Below are positions 18,588 to 28,687 of a stretch of DNA of 64,000 bases, piece by piece. The notes under the pieces were generated by a model that saw only the letters and a program-made list of their open reading frames with translations, searched no databases and was not told where the DNA came from. Positions within the stretch are counted from its first letter, which is position 1; every line of letters begins with the position of its first letter. A program made the position numbers and the translations under genes. Source of the DNA: Candidatus Alistipes merdigallinarum (GTDB taxonomy: Bacteria; Bacteroidota; Bacteroidia; Bacteroidales; Rikenellaceae); the NCBI GenBank assembly GCA_019119305.1, contig DWXH01000019.1:62001-126000 (forward strand). Direction: 5' to 3'.

Positions 18588-20444
18588 ATGGGAAAAAAAT
18601 ATAGACCTTTAACGGAGCAGGAGCTTGCTGTCTTGTCGGCTAACGGGTGTACGGCTGCAGATTGGTCGGAGATTTCCGTATCGGAAGGATTCGATCCGAA
18701 ATATGTCCGGGGTGTACATTTTGGAGGCCGGATTCGTCTCGGAGCGAATGGCGCTGCAATTCATTTGCCGGGTGGTGTCGTCCGTCGCAGTGGGATTTAT
18801 CGGGCTGCACTGTATGATTGTACGGTGGGTGACGGAGTATTGATCGCCAATGTCGGACGCTATATTGCCCGATATGATTTGGCGGATCGGGTTGTGGTCG
18901 AAAATGTAGGAGAAATTATCTGTACGGGCGATACGACTTTTGGGAACGGAGTGCAAGCCGCTGTGGTTAATGAATCAGGAGGTCGGGAAGTCCCTGTTTT
19001 TGATGGCTTAACGGCGCAAATAGCTTATGTGATAGCTATGTATCGCCACCGGCATCTGACGATTGAGCGGTTGAATGAGATAATCCGGCAGGAGGTCGAA
19101 TCGCGACGTGCGGATCGGGGAACGATTGGTGAGGGCAGTCGGATCGTCAATACGCTTTCGACCGTCGATGTGCGGATTGGAGAGGAGGCTGTTGTCGAAG
19201 GGGCTTTGTCGTTGCGGAACGGGACGATCAACAGCACGGTTGATGCGCCTACCTATGTGGGGGCGGGGGTGACGGCTTCCGATTTTATTGCAGCGTGTGC
19301 TTCGCGGATCGATACGGGTTCGATGATCAAAAAGTGTTTTATCGGCGAGGGCGTTTTGATCGAGAACGGTTTCTCGGCAGAAAATTCCCTGTTTTTTGCC
19401 AACAGCCATTGCAACCACGGGGAGGCCTGCTCGGTCTTTGCAGGACCCTATACTGTATCGCACCACCGTGCGACGTTGTTGATTGCCGGATATTTTCTCT
19501 TTTTCAATGCGGGCAGCGGAGCCAATCAGAGCAACCACATGTACAAATCGGGCCCTGTCCATCAGGGAATTCATCTTCGGGGATGTAAGTTCGCAAGCGA
19601 CGCTTATGTGTTGTTGCCGGCTGCGACCGGGGTTTTTTCGATTGTCAAGGGGCGGCATTACGACCATCATGATACCCGATCGATGCCTTTTTCCTATCTG
19701 ATCGAAGAGGCAGGGGAGTCGGTGCTGTTGCCGGGTATCGGATTGCGGAGTTTCGGTACGGCGCGGGACGTTCGAAAGTGGCCCAAGCGGGACCGGCGCA
19801 ACGGGTTGAGGCATGATATTATTCATTACGATCTTATGAATCCCTATACGGCCGGCTGGATCTTGCGGGGAGTTGTCGAGTGCAGAAAGTTACTCGAACG
19901 CTACTCAACGGCTGAAGCGGTGAAATGGAATCACGTGAAGATCAAAATGCCGTCGTTGCGGAAGGGATTGTTGCTCTATACACAGGCGTTGCGGGCCTAT
20001 TTGGGAGAGCGGTTTGTTTCGTGTACGGCTCGTCCGGAATCGGATCAGACGATGCGGGAGTGGGTGGATTGGGCCGGAATGATTGCTCCCCGTTGTCGGG
20101 TCGAGGCGCTGCTTGACCGGGTCGATTCGGGGGAGGTCTCCGATTTGGAATCGTTCGCTCATGAACTGCATGAAATCGCGGCAAATTATCGTAACGATGA
20201 GATGAAATGGGCGCTTTATGCGCTCGCGGTATTGTCTGAAAAAGAACAACAGCAGCTTACGGATGAGGATATTGCGGCTGTAATCGATAAGGGAGCAAAG
20301 GATCGCAAGACACTTGACGATGCAATAGAACAAGATGCAGGCCGGGATTTTGCCCCCTCCATGTCGGTCGGATACGGAATCGACGATCTGTTGTCGCGGG
20401 CCGATGATTTTATGGCGGTGCGGGGGACTGCTCCGAAAATGTGA
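18588..20444 (+). CDS. DUF4954 family protein (left-handed beta-helix, nucleotidyl/acyl-transferase-like)
   Basis: 618 aa; YRPLTEQELAVLSANGCTAADWSEISVSEGFDPKYVRGVHFGGRIRLG start and hexapeptide-like repeats. Confidence 0.85.
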   Translation: MGKKYRPLTEQELAVLSANGCTAADWSEISVSEGFDPKYVRGVHFGGRIRLGANGAAIHLPGGVVRRSGIYRAALYDCTVGDGVLIANVGRYIARYDLADRVVVENVGEIICTGDTTFGNGVQAAVVNESGGREVPVFDGLTAQIAYVIAMYRHRHLTIERLNEIIRQEVESRRADRGTIGEGSRIVNTLSTVDVRIGEEAVVEGALSLRNGTINSTVDAPTYVGAGVTASDFIAACASRIDTGSMIKKCFIGEGVLIENGFSAENSLFFANSHCNHGEACSVFAGPYTVSHHRATLLIAGYFLFFNAGSGANQSNHMYKSGPVHQGIHLRGCKFASDAYVLLPAATGVFSIVKGRHYDHHDTRSMPFSYLIEEAGESVLLPGIGLRSFGTARDVRKWPKRDRRNGLRHDIIHYDLMNPYTAGWILRGVVECRKLLERYSTAEAVKWNHVKIKMPSLRKGLLLYTQALRAYLGERFVSCTARPESDQTMREWVDWAGMIAPRCRVEALLDRVDSGEVSDLESFAHELHEIAANYRNDEMKWALYALAVLSEKEQQQLTDEDIAAVIDKGAKDRKTLDDAIEQDAGRDFAPSMSVGYGIDDLLSRADDFMAVRGTAPKM

Positions 20445-20483
20445 CACGGCGAGTGCTTAAAATACGAATCGTGACCCGCTTTG

Positions 20484-20516
20484 TTTGGGTGGGTTGAAAT
20501 AAAAAGCGTATCTTTG
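20484..20516 (+). promoter_or_regulatory. Putative promoter TTTG-N21-TATCTTTG upstream of der
   Basis: TTTG 20484-20487; TATCTTTG 20509-20516; ATG at 20550. Confidence 0.65.
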
Positions 20517-20549
20517 CCCGATAAGGCAAAACGAATTATCTAAGCAATA

Positions 20550-21854
20550 ATGAGTATAGTAGCGATAGTTGGGCGTCCCAATGTGGGGAAAAGCACGCTG
20601 TTCAACCGTTTGGTGGGTATGCGTAAAGCGATCGTCAATGATTCGGCCGGAACGACTCGTGACCGCCATTACGGCACGACCGATTGGAACGGCCGTGAGT
20701 TTTCGGTGATTGATACGGGGGGATATGCCGTAGGCGATGAGGATCTGTTCGAAGCCGAAATCCGCAAACAGGTGGTGCTGGCGATCGAAGAGGCTGATGT
20801 GATTCTCTTTTTGGTTGAAGTCTCGACCGGAATTACCGATCTGGACGCGATTGTAGCCGATCTGTTGCGGCGGTCTTCGAAAAAGGTGATCCTTGTGGTC
20901 AATAAGGTGGACAACAATGAGTTGATCTATAATTCTCACGAATTTTATGCGTTGGGTTTGGGCGATCCTTACTGTATTTCGTCGATCAACGGAAGCGGGA
21001 CGGGAGAGGTGATGGATGCCGTGGTTGCTGCGCTGCCCGAAGATTCGAAGAGCGAGTTGCCCGATGACCTGCCCAAGTTCGCTGTAATCGGTCGTCCGAA
21101 TGTGGGAAAATCTTCGCTGACCAATGCGCTGCTCGGGACCGAGCGGAATATCGTTACGCCGATTGCCGGAACGACACGCGATTCGATTCTGTCGCGCTAC
21201 AACAAGTTCGGGATGGATTTCTATCTGATCGATACGGCCGGATTGCGCAAGAAGACGAAAGTGACCGAGGACCTTGAATTTTATTCGGTATTGCGTTCCG
21301 TACGGTCGATCGAAACGTCGGATGTGTGTATTCTGATGATCGATGCTACGGCGGGAATAGAGTCCCAAGACCTCAATATTTTTAATCTTGTCGTGCGGAA
21401 CAAGAAGGGGTGCGTTATCGTGATCAACAAATGGGACCTGGTCGACAAGACAGACAGGACGATGAAGGAGATGACCGAGAACATTCGTCGGCGGATCGCT
21501 CCCTTCAGTGATGTTCCGATTATTTTCACCTCCGTGTTGAACAAGCAGCGGATCATGGATGTGCTGCAGACGGCGATGCGGGTCTACTATTCGCGGGCGC
21601 GCCGTATTCCGACATCCGAACTCAACGAATATTTATTGCCGATTATCGAAGAGACGCCCCCTCCATCTACCAAGGGGAAATACATCCGGATCAAATATGT
21701 GACCCAACTCTCCTCTCCGACACCCGTGTTTGCATTCTTCGTGAATCTGCCCCAATACATCAAGGAGGGTTACCGGCGTTATCTGGAAAACAAGATTCGG
21801 GAACGTTGGGATTTCCAAGGAGTCCCTGTTCAGATTTTCTTCCGGCAAAAATAG
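20550..21854 (+). CDS. der: Ribosome biogenesis GTPase Der (EngA)
   Basis: Two G domains: [50 protein letters not shown]-terminal KH-like domain. Confidence 0.98.
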   Translation: MSIVAIVGRPNVGKSTLFNRLVGMRKAIVNDSAGTTRDRHYGTTDWNGREFSVIDTGGYAVGDEDLFEAEIRKQVVLAIEEADVILFLVEVSTGITDLDAIVADLLRRSSKKVILVVNKVDNNELIYNSHEFYALGLGDPYCISSINGSGTGEVMDAVVAALPEDSKSELPDDLPKFAVIGRPNVGKSSLTNALLGTERNIVTPIAGTTRDSILSRYNKFGMDFYLIDTAGLRKKTKVTEDLEFYSVLRSVRSIETSDVCILMIDATAGIESQDLNIFNLVVRNKKGCVIVINKWDLVDKTDRTMKEMTENIRRRIAPFSDVPIIFTSVLNKQRIMDVLQTAMRVYYSRARRIPTSELNEYLLPIIEETPPPSTKGKYIRIKYVTQLSSPTPVFAFFVNLPQYIKEGYRRYLENKIRERWDFQGVPVQIFFRQK

Positions 21855-21889
21855 GTGTAACGATTGTCCGATCTATTGAATATATATAG

Positions 21890-23464
21890 ATGAAAAAGAG
21901 TGTTTTTTTGTTTGCGGTGCTGTTAGCTTCGGGATCTTTGTCGGCTCAGACACTGGACATATGGAGTGATCCTGGTGTTGGCGGCGAAGGGAAGGCCGAT
22001 CCCCGCCAGGAGTTTGTCAGTTATGTGACTCGGGAAACTGCCGTTAAGGGCGATCCGAATGAGGCGCCGCATTATCTGCCGCTCGACGGTAAGTGGCGGG
22101 TCTTGGTCTCGACAACGGAAGAGGGCGGTGAACCAGGGTTCTATCGTCCGGGATTTACCTCTACGGCATGGCAGGAGGTTTCCGTGCCGAACATCGAGCC
22201 CGATAACGGTTCCGATCCATTTCTTGATCTTATGCCGCCACAGCTGCCGTCGGAGAATCCCTTGGTGCAGTATCGTGCAGTGATTGATGTGCCTTACCTG
22301 TGGCTCGATCGGGACATGTTTGTCCATATCGAGGGCGTGGGAGGAGCTTATACGTTGTACGTAAACGATCGCCGGATCGGGTATAACAACGATGCGCATA
22401 CACCGACCGAATTCGAAATATCGGATGCCGTGACCGACGGAATCAATACGATCGGCATAGAGGTTTATGGCTATTCGACGGGAAATTGGATGGAGACACT
22501 CGTGCCGAGGAGCCTGCCCGGAACGCTCGGAAAGGTTTATGTCTATTCGCAACCCAAACTTCGGATCGAGGATTTTGTGATCCGAACCCGTGGCGATTCG
22601 ACCGGAATTCATGGATGGGTTGACTTTGCCGTCGTGATGTCCAACTCCTATCGGGACCAGCAGAAGATCACGTTAGGATACGATATTTATTCTCCGGCTG
22701 GCAAACTGTTGACCTATAATCTGATCGAGACGGAGATTCCGGGAAACAGCACCGATACGGTGTATCGTCGCGAAGTTCTCGAGAATGTATTGAAAAAAAT
22801 GTCGTGGAGTCCGCAGTCGCCGCAACTGTTTGACCTGATGCTTTACACCCGTCGCGACGGACGAATTACCGAGTACATTCCGATGAAGTTCGGATTGAAC
22901 GAAACCGAGTTACGCGATGGAGAACTTTGGATCAACGGGAAACAGGCCGAGCTGAAAGCGGTGGATTACAATGCTGCCCGGACGAAAGATGCGACGAAAA
23001 AGGAGTTGAGGACGCTGAAAAGCGGAGGGGTCAATACGGTCTGTGTAGCCTATCCCCAACCGCGATGGTTCTATGAGCTGTGCAACGAGGTCGGCATGTA
23101 TGTCATCGATCAGGCGAATATCAATGCCGGGTATCGGACGAACGATCGGAACGTGGGCGGTTCGTTGGTCAACAATCCTGCGTTCCTGCCTCAGTTTATC
23201 GACCGGGCTGCAACGATGCAGGGACGGAGCAAGAATTATACATCCGTGATTGCCTTGTCAATGGGAGGTCAGTGCGGGAACGGCTACAATATGTATAAGA
23301 CCTATCAGTGGCTCAAACAAAGCGATTCGCTGCACTATGTGACCTATCGAGATGTGCAGGGAGAGTGGAACAGCGACTTCCCGTTCCCCGAGACGGTCGA
23401 TGCCGCAAGATATCTGAATGGTGCGGCTGCCGTGACTTCGAAGACCAAAAACACACGCCGATGA
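21890..23464 (+). CDS. GH2-like protein (sugar-binding, Ig-like and partial TIM-barrel domains), probably catalytically inactive
   Basis: 524 aa with signal peptide; beta-galactosidase-like N-terminal domains, but SMGGQCGNGYN replaces SLGNESGNGYN and the protein stops before the nucleophile region. Confidence 0.8.
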   Translation: MKKSVFLFAVLLASGSLSAQTLDIWSDPGVGGEGKADPRQEFVSYVTRETAVKGDPNEAPHYLPLDGKWRVLVSTTEEGGEPGFYRPGFTSTAWQEVSVPNIEPDNGSDPFLDLMPPQLPSENPLVQYRAVIDVPYLWLDRDMFVHIEGVGGAYTLYVNDRRIGYNNDAHTPTEFEISDAVTDGINTIGIEVYGYSTGNWMETLVPRSLPGTLGKVYVYSQPKLRIEDFVIRTRGDSTGIHGWVDFAVVMSNSYRDQQKITLGYDIYSPAGKLLTYNLIETEIPGNSTDTVYRREVLENVLKKMSWSPQSPQLFDLMLYTRRDGRITEYIPMKFGLNETELRDGELWINGKQAELKAVDYNAARTKDATKKELRTLKSGGVNTVCVAYPQPRWFYELCNEVGMYVIDQANINAGYRTNDRNVGGSLVNNPAFLPQFIDRAATMQGRSKNYTSVIALSMGGQCGNGYNMYKTYQWLKQSDSLHYVTYRDVQGEWNSDFPFPETVDAARYLNGAAAVTSKTKNTRR

Positions 23465-23934
23465 ACATCGATCTGATCGTAGTCGGGAAGACCGATTCCA
23501 CCCAGATTGCGGCTCTGCTTGACGATTATATCAAACGGTTGAATTTTTATACGAAGGTTACTTTTGTCGTCCTACCTGATTTGAAGAACCGACGGACCGT
23601 TTCGGCCGAGAGTCAGAAACGACAAGAGGGAGAGATGTTGATGCGCCGGTTTGCAGCGGGTGATTGTGTCGTGTTGCTCGATGAGCATGGGGCCGAGATG
23701 CGCTCCATCGAGTTTGCAACATGGTTGCAGAAGAAGATGTGCAGCGGGACGAAACGTCTCTGCTTTGTGATCGGTGGACCTTATGGTTTTTCCAAAGAGG
23801 TATACCAACGGGCCGATGCCAAATTGTCCTTATCGAAAATGACCTTTTCCCATCAGATTGTGCGGGCTATTTTTGCCGAGCAGCTCTATCGTGCTTTCAC
23901 CATCATTCATAATGAACCCTATCATCATGAGTAA
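23461..23934 (+). CDS. rlmH: 23S rRNA (pseudouridine1915-N3)-methyltransferase RlmH
   Basis: MNIDLIVVGKT..., FVIGGPYGFSKEVYQRADAKLSLSKMTFSHQIVRAIFAEQLYRAFTIIHNEPYHHE; start 23461 overlaps the upstream stop (ATGA), not 23308. Confidence 0.97.
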   Translation: MNIDLIVVGKTDSTQIAALLDDYIKRLNFYTKVTFVVLPDLKNRRTVSAESQKRQEGEMLMRRFAAGDCVVLLDEHGAEMRSIEFATWLQKKMCSGTKRLCFVIGGPYGFSKEVYQRADAKLSLSKMTFSHQIVRAIFAEQLYRAFTIIHNEPYHHE

Positions 23935-24040
23935 CGGATTGGTATTTTTCAGGTGAGGTGAAGTGTCGAAAAAATGTCCGGCGAGGGAGGACAAGGAGGG
24001 GTGATACGGTTATAATATATTTTAAGCGGTTAAATATAAA

Positions 24041-24084
24041 AGCGGCGACTGAGACTTTCTCTTTTGAAAATTCCAGTCGCCGCT
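24041..24084. terminator. Bidirectional terminator between rlmH and gltX
   Basis: Perfect 11-bp stem AGCGGCGACTG/CAGTCGCCGCT, with CTCTTTATG after it and A-rich DNA before it. Confidence 0.7.
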
Positions 24085-24141
24085 CTTTATGTGATGTGGT
24101 ATGTGATCTTTTAGAGGATGACGTTTTTGTATAACGGGACA

Positions 24142-25689
24142 CTATTCGGTCGTATCGTCGTGGTTCAGACGAAGCAGGGCATTGTCGATCCGCTTGAGGG
24201 TCTCTTCCTTACCGATGATGGCACAGATGTCCATGATGCTCGGTCCCGATCCGGCTCCGACAATGGCGATCCGGAATGTGTTCATAACCTGTCCCATCGG
24301 ATATTCGTGTGCGGCGATCCAGTCGAAAACAACCTTTTCGGTATGCTCTTTCGAAAAGTCATCGATACCCGCAAGAACCTCGCGCAGAGCGGCGATCCGT
24401 GTCGGATTCTCACCTTTCCAGAACTTCGTTACCGATTTTGTATCGTATGTTTCGGGGGCTTGGAACATGAACCACGACAGATCCCATAATTCATTGACAA
24501 ATGTGGCTCTCTCCTTGATCAGTGCGATGACTTTTTCGACTTTCGAGAGCGGAGCATCGATTCCCTTCTCCTTAAGGATCGGGAGGAATAGTTCGGCCAG
24601 CTCCTTGTCGGATTTGGCCCGCAGGTATTGTGCATTGAACCAGTGCGCTTTTTCCGGATTGAAACGGGCACCGCTTTTGCTGACACGCTCCAACGAAAAA
24701 GCCCCGATCAGTTCCTCCATCGAAAAGATCTCCTGGTCTGTTCCCGGATTCCATCCCAACAGAGCCAACATGTTGATAAAGGCTTCGGGAAAATAGCCGT
24801 CTTCGCGGTAACCTCTCGATTGTTCGCCGTCGGGGGAGGTCCACTGAAGGGGAAAGACAGGAAATCCCATCTTGTCGCCGTCTCGTTTGCTCAATTTGCC
24901 TTTGCCGGTAGGTTTGAGCAGCAGGGGAAGATGTGCGAACTCCGGTTGCGTTTCGCTCCAGCCCAAAGCTCGGTATAACATATAGTGCAAAGGAAGTGAA
25001 GGCAACCACTCTTCACCTCGGATGACGTGTGTGATCTCCATCAAGTGGTCGTCGACGATGTTGGCCAAATGGTAGGTAGGCAGAGCATCGGCCGATTTGT
25101 AGAGTACTTTGTCGTCAAGCGTCGAGGTATTGACGGTCACGTCGCCTCGAATCAGATCGTGCATGTGGATCTCCTCGTTTTCCGGGGTCTTGAACCGTAT
25201 AACCCATTGATCTCCCCGATCGATGCGTTTTTGAACCTCTTCGGCCGGGAGCGACAGCGAGGTGGGTAGTTTTTCGCGAACCTCATAGTTGTAGGAAAAA
25301 GTCCGTCCGGAAGCTTCGGCTTCTGCACGTATAGCGTTCAGCTCTTCGGGAGTGTCGAAAGCATAATAGGCATCCGATGAAGCGACTAACTGTAATGCAT
25401 ATTTCAAATAGATCTCTTTGCGTTCGCTTTGGCGGTAGGGAGCGTGAGGTCCACCTGCGCTGACCCCCTCGTCGATTGTAATGCCGCACCAGCGCAATGA
25501 CTCGAGAATGTAAGCTTCGGCACCGGGAACGAATCGGTTCGAATCGGTGTCTTCGATGCGCAGGATAAAATCGCCTTTGTGTTGGCGGGCAAACAGATAG
25601 TTGTAAAGGGCGGTACGAACGCCTCCCATGTGCAACGGTCCTGTTGGACTCGGTGCAAAACGAACTCTGACTCTCTTTGTGCTGGACAT
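24142..25689 (-). CDS. gltX: Glutamyl-tRNA synthetase
   Basis: [45 protein letters not shown]. Confidence 0.98.
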   Translation of the reverse strand: MSSTKRVRVRFAPSPTGPLHMGGVRTALYNYLFARQHKGDFILRIEDTDSNRFVPGAEAYILESLRWCGITIDEGVSAGGPHAPYRQSERKEIYLKYALQLVASSDAYYAFDTPEELNAIRAEAEASGRTFSYNYEVREKLPTSLSLPAEEVQKRIDRGDQWVIRFKTPENEEIHMHDLIRGDVTVNTSTLDDKVLYKSADALPTYHLANIVDDHLMEITHVIRGEEWLPSLPLHYMLYRALGWSETQPEFAHLPLLLKPTGKGKLSKRDGDKMGFPVFPLQWTSPDGEQSRGYREDGYFPEAFINMLALLGWNPGTDQEIFSMEELIGAFSLERVSKSGARFNPEKAHWFNAQYLRAKSDKELAELFLPILKEKGIDAPLSKVEKVIALIKERATFVNELWDLSWFMFQAPETYDTKSVTKFWKGENPTRIAALREVLAGIDDFSKEHTEKVVFDWIAAHEYPMGQVMNTFRIAIVGAGSGPSIMDICAIIGKEETLKRIDNALLRLNHDDTTE

Positions 25690-25756
25690 ATCTTTTGTCT
25701 ATTACAAACGTAATTTCTATCTGTACAGTCGCTTTTGCGGGTGACCATACGATGCA

Positions 25757-25764
25757 CAAAGATA
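25757..25764 (-). promoter_or_regulatory. Putative -7 box (TATCTTTG) for gltX
   Basis: CAAAGATA on + strand, 68 bp upstream of the gltX start. Confidence 0.5.
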
Positions 25765-25943
25765 GTGAAACTATTTCGAAAAGATGTTTTTATGCGGATG
25801 TAATCTCGTAATAGGTGTTATACCTTACTCTGTAAATCGGGTCGGTCCGTATGTCTGTAAAATAATTTTGTTTTTTATATTTTATAAACAAATGAATGTG
25901 TATATTGTTAAAAAAATATCAAATAATATCGTAAAGATGTAAT

Positions 25944-27161
25944 CTATAAAACGCCTTGTGCATAGGTGGTTACGTCTTCTGCAGTGATGCGCTCGTCGCA
26001 CAGAATGATGAGCCGCTCGATGACATTCCTGAGCTCCCGGATGTTTCCGCTCCATTCCATCGAGGAGAGCAGGTCAAGAGCCTCCTTGTCGATGGTTTTG
26101 TTTACGCTGCCGTATTCCGAACAAATTTTTTTGACGAAATAGTCGGCTAACATAGGGATATCCTCGCTCCGTTCCCGCAACGAAGGAATCCGTACCACGA
26201 TGACACTGAGTCGGTGGTAGAGATCTTCCCGAAAATTGCCTGCTTCGATCTCTTTCCTTAAATTTTTGTTGGTGGCAGCCACGATGCGGACATTTACGTT
26301 GATGTCCTTGTCGCTCCCCACGCGGCTGATGCGGTTTTCCTGTAATGCACGCAACACTTTGGCCTGAGCAGATAGACTCATGTCTCCGATCTCGTCAAGA
26401 AATAGCGTCCCGCCGTCGGCCTGTTCGAATTTTCCTTTATGTTGTTTGTTGGCGGAGGTAAACGAACCTTTTTCATGGCCGAACAATTCACTCTCGATCA
26501 ACTCCGAAGGAATCGCAGCACAATTGACTTCGACGAAAGGGGCTTCCGAACGGGGACTTAGTGCATGCAGTCGGCGAGCTACCAACTCTTTCCCTGTCCC
26601 GTTGGCTCCAGTGATCAGGACTCGTGCATCTGATGGAGCGACTTTTTCGATCAATCGTTTGACGTGGATCATTGCTTGGGATCGGCCGATCAATTCGTCT
26701 TCGCTTGAATTTTTTGGGGTTGATGTTTTTGAGGAGGGTGTCGTGTGGGTATTTTCTGCCGATTCGGGTAATGACGGGACAGATATGGCACGGTTTTGGT
26801 CTTGATTGGCCGTAGCGGACCGAATCGATTGGAGCAGTTTGTTCAGGTTGATCGGTTTGGGGATGTAATCGAAAGCTCCGCTTTTGATCGATTCCACTGC
26901 CGGATCGATCCCTTTAAGCGAGGAGAGAATGATGAATGGGGCGTGGATTTTTGTGTCGGTGAGGCGGGATAATAGTCCAAGTGCTCCGGAATCGGGAATG
27001 TTCATATCACACAGGAACAGATCGAAAGTTTTGCGGTCGGTTTTTGCAGCCGCTTCGTTGTCCGTTTCTGCGGTTTCAACGCGGTATCCTTCATATTCAA
27101 GTCGTTCTTTCAGGGTGTTGCGGGTACTTCTCTCGCTGTCGATTACCAAAATGTTTGTCAT
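25944..27161 (-). CDS. Sigma54-type response regulator (REC-AAA+), lacking a C-terminal HTH
   Basis: Receiver (VIDSER..., LFLCDMNIP, KP) and AAA+ domain (GANGTGKELVARRLH, GGTLFLDEIGDM, NIRELRNVIERL); stops after ITAEDVTTYAQGVL. Confidence 0.92.
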   Translation of the reverse strand: MTNILVIDSERSTRNTLKERLEYEGYRVETAETDNEAAAKTDRKTFDLFLCDMNIPDSGALGLLSRLTDTKIHAPFIILSSLKGIDPAVESIKSGAFDYIPKPINLNKLLQSIRSATANQDQNRAISVPSLPESAENTHTTPSSKTSTPKNSSEDELIGRSQAMIHVKRLIEKVAPSDARVLITGANGTGKELVARRLHALSPRSEAPFVEVNCAAIPSELIESELFGHEKGSFTSANKQHKGKFEQADGGTLFLDEIGDMSLSAQAKVLRALQENRISRVGSDKDINVNVRIVAATNKNLRKEIEAGNFREDLYHRLSVIVVRIPSLRERSEDIPMLADYFVKKICSEYGSVNKTIDKEALDLLSSMEWSGNIRELRNVIERLIILCDERITAEDVTTYAQGVL

Positions 27162-27220
27162 AATTGTTATAATAAATTATTGAATAGTGAAATTTTATAA
27201 CTCTATTTTGCTTCGCGGGT

Positions 27221-27251
27221 TTTGTTTTTTTCGAAAAACCGTGTAGCTTTG
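27221..27251 (+). promoter_or_regulatory. Putative promoter TTTG-N19-TAGCTTTG upstream of DUF4290-smpB
   Basis: TTTG 27221-27224, TAGCTTTG 27244-27251. Confidence 0.6.
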
Positions 27252-27431
27252 TCCGAAAGTTAAGCATTACTCCCGTTTTTCAGAAAAATGCAAACGATTC
27301 TGAGTGCGTAGACAGAATCCGAAATTTCAACCGAAATATACTATTACAACAGCTTTTTTAGGACTCTTTTTGTCGATGTGAGTCCCGTATGGTAGGGAGA
27401 TTATGGCTGATGATATCGACCACACTTTTAT

Positions 27432-28103
27432 ATGGATAAAAATTATAATTACCAAAGAAAAAAATTGATGCTTCCCGAATATGGTAGGCATGTGCATCAA
27501 ATGGTTGAATACCTGATGTCTATACATGATCGCGATTTGCGGAATCAACAGGCACAGGCTGTGATCGAGGTTATGGGTAATCTGAATCCGACGTTGAGGG
27601 ATACGGCAGATTTCAAACATAAACTGTGGGATCATCTTTTCATTATGTCCGATTTTAAGCTGGATGTAGATGCTCCGTATCCGATTCCGTCTCCTAAAAT
27701 ATTGGATGTCAGACCGGATCGTATGGAATACCCGCACGGGAAAATTACGAGAAAACATTACGGTAAAAACATCGAACATTCGCTCGAAGCTCTCAAAACG
27801 ATCGATGACGAAGAGGCTAAAACGCAGATTGCAGGCAATATAGCAAAATATATGCGGGCCAAATCGTTCGAATACAATCAGGAGCATCCCAATAATGAGG
27901 TAATCATGAAAGATATACGTTCGATGTCCGATAATATGGTGATTATCGACGAAGTTGCCTTAAATAATCTCCGAAATGACTATAAACAGCCCCGTTTGAA
28001 CAATCGTGCACACAAGGGATCAGGGTATACGAACAACGGTAAGGCCGGTAACAACAAACAACAGGGGAACAAACGGAGACAAGGAAAGTCTCAACATAAA
28101 TAA
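27432..28103 (+). CDS. DUF4290 family protein
   Basis: MLPEYGRHVHQMVEYLMSIHDRDLRNQQAQAVIEVMGNLNP...DFKHKLWDHLFIMS; basic low-complexity tail. Confidence 0.88.
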   Translation: MDKNYNYQRKKLMLPEYGRHVHQMVEYLMSIHDRDLRNQQAQAVIEVMGNLNPTLRDTADFKHKLWDHLFIMSDFKLDVDAPYPIPSPKILDVRPDRMEYPHGKITRKHYGKNIEHSLEALKTIDDEEAKTQIAGNIAKYMRAKSFEYNQEHPNNEVIMKDIRSMSDNMVIIDEVALNNLRNDYKQPRLNNRAHKGSGYTNNGKAGNNKQQGNKRRQGKSQHK

Positions 28104-28126
28104 GTAATGGTTAACACGTTTTTACG

Positions 28127-28582
28127 ATGAGCGACCTTAAAAATGTCTCGATCAAAAACAAACGGGCAACGTATGATTACGAAATGCTCGATACTTATGT
28201 TGCAGGTATTGTGCTTTCGGGGACGGAGATTAAATCGCTGCGTTTGGGAAAGGCCTCGTTGGTTGATTGTTACTGCTATTTTCATAATCACGAATTGTTT
28301 GTCCGGGGAATGAATATCTCGGAATATCACTGGGGTAGTTACAATAACCACATGCCGAAACGGGACCGAAAGTTGTTGTTGCAACGGCGTGAGTTGGTTA
28401 AATTGGAACGTGCTCTTCAGGATAAGGGGTTGACTGTCGTTGGGATGAAGTTGTTTATCAATGAACGGGGATTGGCCAAATTACAGATCGGATTGGGACG
28501 AGGTCGGAAAAGTTATGACAAACGGGAATATATTAAAGAGAAAGATTTGAAAAGAGAAATAGACCGAGTCTTCCGTAAATAG
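28127..28582 (+). CDS. smpB: SsrA-binding protein SmpB
   Basis: [47 protein letters not shown]-like [17 protein letters not shown]. Confidence 0.97.
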   Translation: MSDLKNVSIKNKRATYDYEMLDTYVAGIVLSGTEIKSLRLGKASLVDCYCYFHNHELFVRGMNISEYHWGSYNNHMPKRDRKLLLQRRELVKLERALQDKGLTVVGMKLFINERGLAKLQIGLGRGRKSYDKREYIKEKDLKREIDRVFRK

Positions 28583-28631
28583 GGTTTTTTCGATTGGGGG
28601 AGGGGACTCGATTAGGGAAAGAAGAGTAGGA

Positions 28632-28667
28632 AAAAGAATAGGGAGCCTGATGGCTCCCTATTCTTTT
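28632..28667. terminator. Bidirectional terminator between smpB and the DUF1080 gene
   Basis: Perfect 16-bp stem AAAAGAATAGGGAGCC/GGCTCCCTATTCTTTT with 4-nt loop. Confidence 0.9.
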
Positions 28668-28687
28668 GAGAGTGGATAGATATGCTG

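Noticed and set aside
19008-19826. 272-aa minus-strand ORF
   Set aside because: Opposite DUF4954; no domain signal.
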